In this document: one piece after another, positions 49,500 through 58,806 of the stretch
Numbering within the stretch: position 1 is the stretch's first letter
Layout: every line of letters starts with the position of its first letter
Source: G965276765 sp965276825
GTDB taxonomy: Bacteria > Actinomycetota > Acidimicrobiia > Acidimicrobiales > Palsa-688
Assembly: GCA_965276825.1 (NCBI GenBank)
Contig: OZ255630.1
Location: 2,356,001 to 2,420,000 of the forward strand
Direction of reading: 5' to 3'
DNA: 64,000 bases
The notes under the pieces: generated by a model
Seen by the model: only the letters and a program-made list of their open reading frames with translations
What the model was told of the DNA's origin: nothing
Databases searched by the model: none
Translations under genes and position numbers: made by a program

Positions 49500-50405
49500 A
49501 TGACCACACCCACCACCCCCCGCCGTACCGTCCGTCCCACCCCGTCTCGCCCCGTCCTGCCGCTGGCCGTCTGGCCCGTGGCCCAGACCTCAGCCCAGTA
49601 CCAGCGCGCCGGCCGCTACCTGCCCGAGTGCGCCCAGCACCCGGCCAAGATGCTCCCCGAGCTCGCCCGGCGCATCGTCACCGAGTACTCCACCCCTGGG
49701 TCACTGGTGGTGGACGTGATGGCCGGCATCGGGACCACCGTCGTCGAGGCCGCCGCCCTCGACCGGCGCGCCGTCGGCGTCGAGGTCGAGCCCCGCTGGG
49801 CCGAGGTCGCCCGAGCCAGCCTCGACCACGTCCTCGACCCCGCTCACCGGCCCCTGGCCGAGATCCGCGTCGGAGACGCCCGCAAGCTAGGCGACGTCAT
49901 CGGCGACCTGGCGGGCGTTGTCGACCTCGTCTGCACCTCCCCGCCGTACGGGTGCGACGTCGGGAACATGGACAAGGCCAACTGGGGGGCTGGCGGCGAC
50001 CTCTGCCCGACCGGCGAGCGGAACTACTCGACCGACAAGTCCAATCTCGGCCACGCCCGCGGCGCCGCCTACGAGCAGGCGATGGCCGACATCTACGCCG
50101 GCTGCTTCGCCCTGCTGCGCCCCGGCGGGGTGCTCGTCACGGTCACCAAGCAGACCCGCCGGCACGGACGGACCCTCGACCTGGCCGGCCTCACCAGCGT
50201 CCTCGCCCGCCGAGCCGGGTTCACCTACCTCGCCCACGTCATCGCCCTCCACGCGGCGATCCGCGACGGCGGCCTCGTGGCCCGGCCGTCGTTCTGGCAG
50301 ACCACCCAAGTCCGAAAGTCACGCGCCCGAGGCGAACCCGCCCATCTCACGGTGCACGAGGACTGCTTGGCCTTTCGTCGACCGGAGGTACCCAATGCCC
50401 ATTGA
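49500..50405 (+). CDS. DNA methyltransferase (N4-cytosine/N6-adenine type), copy 1
   Basis: 301 residues from ATG 49500; GTG 49470 would add 10 residues and cannot be excluded. Motif I (SAM binding) is LVVDVMAGIGTTVVEAAALD near residue 68 and motif IV is LVCTSPPYGCDVGNM near 145, the SPPY form common in m4C and some m6A enzymes. The C-terminal AHLTVHEDCLAFRR resembles the second copy. No restriction gene is adjacent. It overlaps the next gene by 11 bp and leads the operon that ends with the integrase. Confidence 0.88.
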   Translation: MTTPTTPRRTVRPTPSRPVLPLAVWPVAQTSAQYQRAGRYLPECAQHPAKMLPELARRIVTEYSTPGSLVVDVMAGIGTTVVEAAALDRRAVGVEVEPRWAEVARASLDHVLDPAHRPLAEIRVGDARKLGDVIGDLAGVVDLVCTSPPYGCDVGNMDKANWGAGGDLCPTGERNYSTDKSNLGHARGAAYEQAMADIYAGCFALLRPGGVLVTVTKQTRRHGRTLDLAGLTSVLARRAGFTYLAHVIALHAAIRDGGLVARPSFWQTTQVRKSRARGEPAHLTVHEDCLAFRRPEVPNAH

Positions 50406-51240
50406 GCTACCACTGTCGGTGTGGCCCACCGCGCAGCGCACCGCCCGATCCCAGCGGGCCGGCCGGTATCTCGAGGTGTCGGGCGTCCACCCGGCCAAGA
50501 TGCTCCCCGCCATCGCGGCGCGGGCCATAGCCACCTACACCCAGCTCGGTGATCTCTGCGTCGACCCCATGGCCGGTGTAGGAACGACGGTCGTCGAGGC
50601 CGTCCACCAAGGACGCGACGCCATCGGCATCGAGTACGAGCCCCGCTGGACCGAGCTCGCCGAAGCCAACCTCGCCCTCGCCCGCACCCAAGGCGCCAGC
50701 GGCCACGGCGAAGTGATCTGCGGCGACGGCCGATCCCTGGCCAGCCTGGTCGACCCGGCCGTCCGAGGGCTCGTCGCCCTAGTCCTCACTTCCCCGCCCT
50801 ACGGCCCTTCGCTGCATGGGCGGGTCACCGCCACTCCCGGCCGCGGTGTCCGCAAAGAACACGACCGGTACTCGACCGATCCGGCGAACCTCGCCCATGT
50901 CGGACTCGCCGGTCTGCTCGACGCAATGCGCACCGTGATGCGAGGAGCGGCCCAGCTACTGCGCCCAGACGGGGTCGTCGCCATGACCGTGCGCCCCTGG
51001 TGGCGCGCCGGTCAGCTCATCGACTTGCCCGGTGCCCTCGTGACCGTCGGTGAGGAAGCGGGCCTCGTCCTCTACGAGCGCAACGTCGCCCTCCTCGCCG
51101 CGCTTCGAGACGACTACCTCGTTCCCCGGTCGTCGTTCTTCGCCCTCGAACAGGTCCGTAAGGCTCGCTCCGGCGGTACTGCCCGTTCGGTCACGGCTCA
51201 CGAGGACTTGCTGGTGTGGCGGCTTCGGACCCGACGGTGA
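50395..51240 (+). CDS. DNA methyltransferase (N4-cytosine/N6-adenine type), copy 2
   Basis: 281 residues. It is clearly paralogous to copy 1: LPLSVWPTAQRTARSQRAGR versus LPLAVWPVAQTSAQYQRAGR at the start, motif I LCVDPMAGVGTTVVEAVHQG, motif IV LTSPPYGPSLHG and C-terminal VTAHEDLLVWR. GGAGG lies 5 bases before ATG 50395. The regions between motif IV and the end, where recognition would lie, differ most, so the targets may differ. It may protect element DNA from host restriction or mark it for regulation. Confidence 0.88.
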   Translation: MPIELPLSVWPTAQRTARSQRAGRYLEVSGVHPAKMLPAIAARAIATYTQLGDLCVDPMAGVGTTVVEAVHQGRDAIGIEYEPRWTELAEANLALARTQGASGHGEVICGDGRSLASLVDPAVRGLVALVLTSPPYGPSLHGRVTATPGRGVRKEHDRYSTDPANLAHVGLAGLLDAMRTVMRGAAQLLRPDGVVAMTVRPWWRAGQLIDLPGALVTVGEEAGLVLYERNVALLAALRDDYLVPRSSFFALEQVRKARSGGTARSVTAHEDLLVWRLRTRR

Positions 51241-51473
51241 CGAGCGCCAAGCGTGCAGCGCCCCAGCGCAGGCCAGTGCGACCTGCCGGGAGCCTCGACG
51301 AGATTCGCCTGATCGCCGAAGGTGCGGGGGCGTTGACGCTCCCTCCGGAAGCGGCGGCGATCCTGGCACGCATCGTTCGCGCTCACCTCGCACGGGCGTC
51401 TCGGGCCGACGGATCAGGGAAACAAGGTGTCCTCGCAATCGGTCCCCCTGTGGAGGGAAGCTCTCGCTCATGA
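51237..51473 (+). CDS. Small unknown protein before the integrase
   Basis: 78 residues from the GTG that overlaps the methyltransferase stop (GTGA). A basic N-terminus (SAKRAAPQRRPVRPAG) is followed by two predicted helices, LDEIRLIAEGAGALTLPPEA and AAILARIVRAHLARASRA. Its stop overlaps the integrase ATG (ATGA). No family was recognised. The size, charge and position would suit an excisionase/directionality factor or a small regulator; that is a guess. Confidence 0.55.
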   Translation: MTSAKRAAPQRRPVRPAGSLDEIRLIAEGAGALTLPPEAAAILARIVRAHLARASRADGSGKQGVLAIGPPVEGSSRS

Positions 51474-53112
51474 CCGAGCCATTCGCCGCCTACGTACGCA
51501 CCAGCACCGAAGACAACCAGTCGCCTGAGGACTCGAAGCGCTGGCAGCTCGCCCTTGCCAATCAGCTGATAGTCCCGCACGCCGGGAGTGTCACCGCCGT
51601 GTATCACGACATCAACGTGAGCCGGTCGCTGCCCTGGAGTCGTCGCCCCGAAGCCAGCCGCCTCCTCGCCGACGTGGCCGACCCGGGCCGCGGATGGAAG
51701 CGACTTGTGATTGGTGAACCCCAGCGAGCTTTCTCCGGCCCGCAGTTCCAGTTGGTGTTCCCCGTCCTGTCCCATTTCGGTGTCGAGCTGTGGGTGCCCG
51801 AGATCGGGGGCGCGGTCGACCCCGACAGCGAGGCTCACGATCTTGTAATGAGTCTCTTCGGTGGGTTGTCCAAGGCCGAGCGGCGGCGCATTCAGCACCG
51901 CACCAGAGCCGCCGCCCTAGCCCTCGCCGCCGACGGACGATGGCTCGGCGGTCGGCCCAACTACGGCTACCGAGTCGTTGATACCGGCCTCCCCCACCCC
52001 AACCGCGCCAAGGCATCGGCCGGCGCACAGCTCCGCACCCTTGAACCCGATCCAGACACTGCGCCCGTCGTCCGGCGCATCTTCGACCTGTACGACACCG
52101 GCGTCGGCTACCGCTCCATCGCACAACGGCTCGAAACTGAAGGCATCCTGAGCCCCGGCGAGGTAGGACCCGTCCGACACCCGCGTTCCGCAGGGGTCTG
52201 GGGCGGGTCTGCGGTGCGCGCCATCCTCATCAACCCCCGCTATCTCGGCCGCCAGGTCGCCGGACGCCAACGCCGCCACGACGAACTCCTCGACACCCGC
52301 GACCCCGCCCTCGGCACCACCTCCAGACAGCGGTGGCAGGATCCCGACGCCTGGGCGTGGTCGGAACAGCCCTCATGGCCGGCACTCGTCCCCGAGGACC
52401 TGTTCGAGCGGGTGAACAAGCGCATCACCAACACCCACGGCAACGGTCGCCGACGGCAGCGCTCCGAACCGGGCCAGTACCTGCTCTCCGGGGCAATCCG
52501 ATGTGGACACTGCGGAAAATCCATGTCCGGCAACACCGCCAAGAACAAGCCCTACTACCGCTGTTCGGCGACCCGGCCCGACTACGCCACGCCTTCGGTC
52601 CCCGGGCACCCACCCACGTACATGGTCCGCGAAGAACGCATCCTTGCCGCCGTCGACAAGTGGCTCAGATTCCTCACCGACCCCGACCACCTCGACGCCA
52701 CCGTGACGGCCATCCAGACGGCGGACGAGAAGGCCGACACGGAACCGGCCGACGTGACCCAAGCACGCAACCGGGAGCACCGCCTTGCAGTGGAACTCGA
52801 TCGCATGCTCGCCGCCGTCCGTGCCGGCATGGACCCCACCCTCGCCGCCGGGCAGACCCGCAAGATCCAGACCGACATCATGGCCGCCAGATCGATCATC
52901 GAACGGTGGGGACGATCGCACGAGCGACCGACCCAACTTACCGAAGCCGACCTGCGGGCCCTGCTCACGGAAACCAGAGGACTGGTCAAGCTCCTGGGCG
53001 AAGCCGACCGCATTGAGCGAGCAGCCCTCTATCGGGCGCTAGGCCTCAGCATCAGATATGAAAAAGAAGCTCCAACCGGGCGGGAACTAGTCCGCGCCCA
53101 GTTGGAGCTATG

Positions 53113-53134
<22 letters not shown>
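51470..53134 (+). CDS. int: Large serine recombinase (integrase)
   Basis: 554 residues. The catalytic domain begins PFAAYVRTSTEDNQ, with nucleophile Ser near residue 12, then GLSKAERRRIQHRTRAAALA near 140. The recombinase domain follows (GGRPNYGYRVVD, YRSIAQRLETEGI), then a zinc ribbon with CGHCGKSMSGNTAKNKPYYR, and a coiled-coil-bearing C-terminus (residues 420-540). ATG 51470 overlaps the preceding stop. The last eight codons and stop (to 53134) lie inside the tRNA gene that reads the other way, meaning its frame crosses the element's end. It should integrate and excise the element. Confidence 0.92.
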
Positions 53135-53189
<55 letters not shown>

Positions 53190-53627
53190 GCGGTCCTGAG
53201 AGGATACCAGAGCCCAGGCGGTCCGGGCCAGGTGACCAGCGGCGTGGTCCGTGCCCGGTCGCCGCTCCTGTGGTCGCCACCACACGATCGACCTCTCCGG
53301 GAGAGCCTGCCGCCCGACAAGCACGGACCTGAGGTCCGCCGGGAGACTGCCGCTGGACTCGCGGTCGATCGACAGCAGCCCACGCGGCTCCGTGACCGCA
53401 GGTCGACGTGACCCTGTCTCGCGACCGCAGAAACGCGCCGGAGCCCGCCCCGAGCAACACGCCGCCCGACCAGGACCCGGCCCGAGCAACACGCCGCCCC
53501 CGAGCAACACGCCGCCCGACCAGGACCCGCCCCAGCACGACGCCGGCCCGAGCAGGACGACCTGGATAGGGAGCGAACCCGGCCCGGAGGCTCGAGCAGG
53601 CCGCCACCCGAGCCGGGCGGACAACGG
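53190..53627. other. Intergenic region with short tandem repeats
   Basis: About 440 bp between the tRNA and the GH3 stop. At 53450-53530 a unit beginning CCGAGCAACACGCCGCCC occurs three times: two copies continue GACCAGGACCCG, the middle one is truncated. Related shorter pieces (CCCAGCACGACGCC) follow. Long frames here are open only because of the GC bias. No RNA gene was seen. Confidence 0.5.
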
Positions 53628-56600
53628 TCAGCGGATGGCGGTGGCGAAGACGTGCATGGTCCGGTTGGGCGAGGTGGTGGGCAGGATGACCTGCGCGACC
53701 TGCTTGCCGGCGGCGAGGGGGATGGTGGCGACGAACAGGCTGACCGGGGAGGGCGGAGCGCTGTCGCTGCGGTTCTCGGCCGAGGTGGTGGTCACGAGGG
53801 TGTTGGGGCCGTCGGCCCTCGGTGACGTCCAGTTGGTCAGCCGCATGCCGGTCTGGCTGGTGGTGCCGTCGGTGTAGCGGACGGTGACGGTGCCGAGGGC
53901 GTCGCCACCGGTGCCCGACCCGAGCAGGCCGAGCGCCGTCCCTGACCCGGACATGGAGACGGTCTGGCCGCCGACGAGGACCTCGTCGGGCACCGCGGGA
54001 CCTGCGGTCGGCCACGTGAAGCTGAAGCCGGCGGCGGAGACGGTCGATCCGGGGGTGATGTCCGCGGCGGCCAGTGACGTCGCCGCGTAGGTGTTGCCGT
54101 AGCCGTCGTAGTTGCCGGCCGACGGGTCGCCCGCGGTGACGCCGACGTCGTTGTACGCGGCGCCGAGGGACGAGTAGGCCATGGTGAGGCCGATGGTGGC
54201 GCCTGGCAGGTAGTAGCGCTGGAGCTCCGTGTAGCGCTGCACCCGGTAGGTGACGTGGGCGCGGCTCGGGTGTCCGGAGCGCACGATCACCTTGACGTGG
54301 CGGGTGTAGTGCCGGGTGACGGTGCCCTTGACGGCGATGTTGATCGGGGCGTAGCCGGGGGTGGTGGCCGTCGAGGTGCGGATGTTGAGGTAGATGGCCC
54401 GGCCCCGGTGGAAGACCAGCGCGGTGCCCGACGAGGGCGTGATGGTGACACCAGGACCGGTCCTGGCCGTCCAGTAGACCCGCACCGGGGTCGTGGACGG
54501 GTTGGCGAAGCTCACCTTGGTGGGATGCGACGCGCCGGGGTCGATGACCAGCGGCGTCGTCGTGGTGGTGACCACTTGCCCGAAGGTGACCGTCACCGGG
54601 GACGTGACGAGGGTCTTGACGGCGTACACGCGGGGGTTGACCGCGTAGCGCAGCTGGGCGGTGAAGCTCGGTGCGGTGCCCTGCGCCCGGACGGGCGCGG
54701 TGATCGAGAAGATCCGTCGCACCCGGCTGTGGGGCGGGATCGCGTTGACTGGCTTCCAGGTCGTGGTGACCTTCCAGCCGGCGGGGACCTGGACGGAGAA
54801 GTGTGGCTTGTAGATGGTGTCGTCGCCCTGGTTGACGAAGTAGCTGGAGGCCCGGATCGTGGTGCCCGCGGCGGCCACGGTCGGCATCGAGAGCCTGGAG
54901 AAGCGGGCCCCGACGGATCGCACCATCGAGAAGCTGGCCTGTTGCGGCAACCCGGCGAGGGCGGACGAGTCGCCGGCGTAGACGGTGTAGGCGCCGTCGG
55001 CCGCGACCCAGCCCCCGGAGGTGGCGTTGAAGTACGAGAGGGCCCTGGCATCGAGGGGGAAGCTCACGGTCTGCGACGCGCCGGGCGCCAGCGTGACCCG
55101 CTGGTAGCCGACCAGCTGGCGCTGCTCGCCCGTGGACGCAGGGTCGGCGACGTAGAGCTGCGCCACCTCCGACCCGGCGACCGCGCCGGTGTTCTTGACG
55201 GTGGTGCTCGCGGTCAGGAGGTTGGGGGAGCTGCCGGCCCTGGCGTTGGGCGCGAACGTGTCGTTGGTGACTGCCGTCGAGCTCAGGCTCACCGGCGAGA
55301 ACGAGAACGAGGTGTACGACAGCCCGTAGCCAAACGGGAACTCGGGGGTGATCCCGTCCGCCTGGTACCCCCGGTACCCGATGTTGGTGCCCTCCGTGTA
55401 CTGCACCTGGCCGTTGATGCCGGGGAACTGCACCGCCGATGCGGTCGGCGTGGCGGCCGTCGACGTGGGGAAGGTCATCGGGAGCTTGCCGGAGAAGTTG
55501 GCGTCGCCGTAGAGCAGGGCGGCGATGGCCGTGCCGTCGGTCTGGCCCCCGTACCAGTCCTCGACCACCGACCTGACGTTCGAGAGCCAGGGCATGACGA
55601 CCGGGTTGCCGGAGTGCACGACCACGACCGTGTTGGGCTGGGCCTTGGCGACGGCGTCGATCAGGGTGTCCTGGTAGTTGGGCAGGTCGAGGGAGCTCAG
55701 GTCGGCGCCCTCCCCCGCCGGGACGTCGACGAACACCACAGCCTCGTGGGCGGACGCCGCCTCCTGGCCGGCCTTGATCGCCTGGGCGGTGGCGTCGGCG
55801 GCCGACGATGGCGCCCACGTCGAGTCGCACCTGACGGTCGCCGCGGCGGCCGCCGCAGTGAGTCCCTGGCAGGGGGTCACCACGGAGGTGGGCTCCACGG
55901 ACGCGCTGGATCCGGGAGTCGGTCCGGTCTCGACTCCGGAGCCGCTGTCGGAGCCGAGCACCTGGATGGTCGTGCCGCTGGTCCTCGGCAGCGGGAGGGC
56001 GGGACCGTTGTTCTGCAGCAGGACCGAGCCCTCCTCGGCGACCCGCGTGGCCACGGCCTGGTGGGCGGGGGTGGACGCCGGCGTCGACGCGTTGCCGGTC
56101 AGCGTGCGGGTGAACAGACCGAAGCGGAACATCTCGGTGAGGATCCGGGACACGGCGCCGTTGATCGACGAGACCGGGATGGTCCCGTTGGTGACGCCGG
56201 CCTGGATGGCCGTGGCGGCCGACGGCTTGAACTGGTCGAGGCCGGCGGCGAAGGCTGCGCTCTGGTCCCACACGGCGGCGAGGTCGGAGCGGACGAAGCC
56301 GGCGAAGCCCCACTGGGTCTCGAGGGTGTCCTTGATCAGCGTGGCGTTCTGGCACGCGTTGTCCCCGTTGACCATGTTGTACGAGCACATCACGGAGGCG
56401 ACCCTGGCCTCCTGCACGGCCGCCTGGAACGCGGGGAGGTAGATCTCCTGCAGGGTGCGCTCGGCCAGGATGCTGTCGTCACCGAACTGGGTGCCCCGGT
56501 TGGTCTCCTGGTTGTAGGCGGCGAAGTGCTTGATGACGGCCATGGTGCCGCTCGACTGGATCCCGTTGATCTCACCGACCGCGGTCTGGGCGGCGAGGTA

Positions 56601-57176
56601 GGGGTCCTCGCCGAAGACCTCGAAGTTGCGCCCGGCCTGGGGCACCCTGGCGATGTTGACGTCGGGGGCCTGGATGGCGTCGATGCCCTTGGCCAGCGAC
56701 TCGGATCCGAGCACCGTGCCGTAGGCGCGGGCCAGCGACGGGTCGAAGGAGGCGGCCAGGTCGACCGGCGCCGGCAGCTGGGTCGCCGTCCCGGAGCCGT
56801 TCGGTCCGGCCCCGACGCCCGCCGTCACCCCGCCCGGACCGTCCTGGAGGGTCATCGCCGGCAGGCAGAGCCCGGGGATGGCCGGCGTGACGTTCTCGTA
56901 GCCGGGACCGACGTTGAGGTTGACCATGCCGATCCTCTGCGACAGCGACATGGCTCCGAGGAGCTGGGCGACCCGGCTCGGGATGCTCGCACCGGAGCTG
57001 ACCCACGGACAGCCCGCGGTGGACGTGGCGATCGGGGGTCCGGCCGAAGCGGCCAGAGGCGCGACGGTGGTGCCGACGCCCGCCACGAGGGTCACGGCGA
57101 CGGCCGCCGCCAGCGTGCCGATCCGTCCCCGAGCTCGCGAGCGCGTCGAAGGACCTACGTTCGTGTCGCCAGTCAC
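53628..57176 (-). CDS. Secreted glycoside hydrolase family 3 protein
   Basis: 1182 residues. The signal peptide spans residues 18-45 (GTLAAAVAVTLVAGVGTTVA, then APLAASAG). GH3 N-terminal domain: LTQDGPGG-like MTLQDGPGGVTAGVG, GRNFEVFGEDPYLAAQTAVG, VIKHFAAYNQETNRG, and WGFAGFVRSDLAAVWDQSAA with the nucleophile Asp. The C-terminal GH3 domain has VVVVHSGNPVVMPWLSNVRS and VQYTEGTNIGYRGYQADG, then a fibronectin-like domain. Residues about 750-1182 add NEW3-like and carbohydrate-binding-like beta domains. Activity is probably beta-glucosidase or similar outside the cell. It ends the host segment nearest the tRNA and is divergent from the first S53 gene. Confidence 0.88.
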   Translation of the reverse strand: MTGDTNVGPSTRSRARGRIGTLAAAVAVTLVAGVGTTVAPLAASAGPPIATSTAGCPWVSSGASIPSRVAQLLGAMSLSQRIGMVNLNVGPGYENVTPAIPGLCLPAMTLQDGPGGVTAGVGAGPNGSGTATQLPAPVDLAASFDPSLARAYGTVLGSESLAKGIDAIQAPDVNIARVPQAGRNFEVFGEDPYLAAQTAVGEINGIQSSGTMAVIKHFAAYNQETNRGTQFGDDSILAERTLQEIYLPAFQAAVQEARVASVMCSYNMVNGDNACQNATLIKDTLETQWGFAGFVRSDLAAVWDQSAAFAAGLDQFKPSAATAIQAGVTNGTIPVSSINGAVSRILTEMFRFGLFTRTLTGNASTPASTPAHQAVATRVAEEGSVLLQNNGPALPLPRTSGTTIQVLGSDSGSGVETGPTPGSSASVEPTSVVTPCQGLTAAAAAATVRCDSTWAPSSAADATAQAIKAGQEAASAHEAVVFVDVPAGEGADLSSLDLPNYQDTLIDAVAKAQPNTVVVVHSGNPVVMPWLSNVRSVVEDWYGGQTDGTAIAALLYGDANFSGKLPMTFPTSTAATPTASAVQFPGINGQVQYTEGTNIGYRGYQADGITPEFPFGYGLSYTSFSFSPVSLSSTAVTNDTFAPNARAGSSPNLLTASTTVKNTGAVAGSEVAQLYVADPASTGEQRQLVGYQRVTLAPGASQTVSFPLDARALSYFNATSGGWVAADGAYTVYAGDSSALAGLPQQASFSMVRSVGARFSRLSMPTVAAAGTTIRASSYFVNQGDDTIYKPHFSVQVPAGWKVTTTWKPVNAIPPHSRVRRIFSITAPVRAQGTAPSFTAQLRYAVNPRVYAVKTLVTSPVTVTFGQVVTTTTTPLVIDPGASHPTKVSFANPSTTPVRVYWTARTGPGVTITPSSGTALVFHRGRAIYLNIRTSTATTPGYAPINIAVKGTVTRHYTRHVKVIVRSGHPSRAHVTYRVQRYTELQRYYLPGATIGLTMAYSSLGAAYNDVGVTAGDPSAGNYDGYGNTYAATSLAAADITPGSTVSAAGFSFTWPTAGPAVPDEVLVGGQTVSMSGSGTALGLLGSGTGGDALGTVTVRYTDGTTSQTGMRLTNWTSPRADGPNTLVTTTSAENRSDSAPPSPVSLFVATIPLAAGKQVAQVILPTTSPNRTMHVFATAIR

Positions 57177-57310
57177 GCCGCGTGTCTAGCAAACCAGAAG
57201 AACCGGCGAGGATCGGCCACTCCGCACAGGGGGGCATGAGCGGCGGTCGCCGGCCCACTACCGTCGGAGGTGACGTCGCCGCCGACGGCGAGGAGCGGAG
57301 GCAGGACCCG

Positions 57311-58720
57311 GTGGTGCACGTCCCCAGCAGGATGGCGCGGTGGGCCGTCCCGCTCGGCTCGCTCGCCGTCGCCGCCGCGGTGGTGGCGGCCACGGCACCC
57401 GGCTCGGCCGGCGCCGCCTCCGCCTCCGGGACCGCCCGTGCTGCGCCCGCCGTCGGGACGACGTCGAGCGTCGCCCTCCCCCACGGCGGGAAGGCGAGCA
57501 GGACGGCGACGGGCCAGCGGCCGCTCGGCGACCGGTCCTGCGAGCTGGCGTACGGCGCGACCGAGTGCTTCAACCCCCGGGACATCCGGCGCGTCTACGG
57601 GCTGAGCCCCCTGCTGCGGGCAGGCGACACCGGTCGGGGCCAGACCATCGTCATCGTCGACGCCTTCGGGAGCCCGACCGTCCGCTCCGACCTGGCCACC
57701 TTCGACGCCGCCTACCGGCTCGCGGCCCCGCCCTCGCTGCGGATCGAGAGCCCGGTCGGGGCCACCACCTTCCACCGCGGCGACCCTGCCCAGGCGGGCT
57801 GGGGGGTGGAGACGTCCCTCGACGTCGAGTGGGCCCACGCCATGGCCCCGGGCGCCGCCCTGGTGCTGCTCACCACCCCGGTCGACGAGACCGAGGGCAC
57901 CGCCGGCCTCGGCGACTTCCTCCGTGTCGAGCGCTACGCCATCGACCACCACCTCGGCCACGTCGTCTCCCAGAGCTGGGCGGCCACGGAGAACACGCTG
58001 GAGACGCCGGCCGGTCGCCGCCTGGTCGGCTCCTTCGAGCGCCTCTACCGACGCGCCGTGCGCGACCACGTCACCGTCCTCGGCTCGGCCGGCGACACCG
58101 GCGCCCAGAACCCGTCCAACGCGGCCGCCACCCGCTTCTACCGGACCCCGACGGTCAATTTCCCCGCCTCGTCGCCGTATGTCACCGCGGTCGGCGGCAC
58201 GACCCTCGACGGGGTCGGGGCCACCTGGCGGGCCGAGCGGGTGTGGCACGACGCGGCGGGCGGCGGGGCCGGCGGGGGCGGCGTCAGCCGGCTCTTCGCC
58301 GAGCCGGCGTGGCAGCGTGGCCTCTCCGGGACCGACCAGCAGCTCCTCGCCGGGCACCGGGGCCTGCCGGACGTGGCGTGGAACGCAGACGCCAGGACCG
58401 GGATCTTTGCGTACTACTCCGGATCGGGGCCGGCCACCGCCGGCTACTTCCTGACCGGCGGCACCAGCGAGGGCTCGCCCCAGTGGGCCGGCTACGTCGC
58501 CGACGTCGACCAGGCGAGGGGCTCGGCCATCGGTGACCTCAACCCGATCCTCTACCGCCTGGCGAGGTCGGACTTCCACGACGTCGTGACCGGCACCAAC
58601 GCCTACGGCGGCGTGGCCGGCTACGCGGCCGCACCGGGCTGGGACGCGGCGTCGGGGCTCGGGACGCCGACGGGGCCACCGCTCACGCGCGCCCTCGTCC
58701 TCGCCAGGCGGGTGAGCTGA
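57311..58720 (+). CDS. Secreted S53 (sedolisin/kumamolisin-like) peptidase, copy 1
   Basis: 469 residues from GTG 57311, chosen because GGAGG lies about 9 bases upstream and a signal peptide (MARWAVPLGSLAVAAAVVAA) follows; longer frames would leave no room for the promoter of the divergent GH3 gene. The Glu-Asp pair lies in GWGVETSLDVEWAHAMAPGA and the catalytic Ser in FLTGGTSEGSPQWAGYVADV; the oxyanion Asp region is LGSAGDTGAQNPSNAA. The propeptide is short. S53 enzymes cleave proteins best at acidic pH. Confidence 0.9.
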   Translation: MVHVPSRMARWAVPLGSLAVAAAVVAATAPGSAGAASASGTARAAPAVGTTSSVALPHGGKASRTATGQRPLGDRSCELAYGATECFNPRDIRRVYGLSPLLRAGDTGRGQTIVIVDAFGSPTVRSDLATFDAAYRLAAPPSLRIESPVGATTFHRGDPAQAGWGVETSLDVEWAHAMAPGAALVLLTTPVDETEGTAGLGDFLRVERYAIDHHLGHVVSQSWAATENTLETPAGRRLVGSFERLYRRAVRDHVTVLGSAGDTGAQNPSNAAATRFYRTPTVNFPASSPYVTAVGGTTLDGVGATWRAERVWHDAAGGGAGGGGVSRLFAEPAWQRGLSGTDQQLLAGHRGLPDVAWNADARTGIFAYYSGSGPATAGYFLTGGTSEGSPQWAGYVADVDQARGSAIGDLNPILYRLARSDFHDVVTGTNAYGGVAGYAAAPGWDAASGLGTPTGPPLTRALVLARRVS

Positions 58721-58806
58721 GCCGGACTGGCGGACGGCCTCCCCGGGCGGGCCGTCTATGCTCCGGCCGCCGACCGCACCGGTCGGCTCCACGGCTGGAG
58801 GACACG

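Noticed and set aside
54255..57239. A 994-codon plus-strand frame opposite the GH3 gene
   Set aside because: Glycine- and arginine-rich, no family features, fully antisense to a clear GH3 gene.
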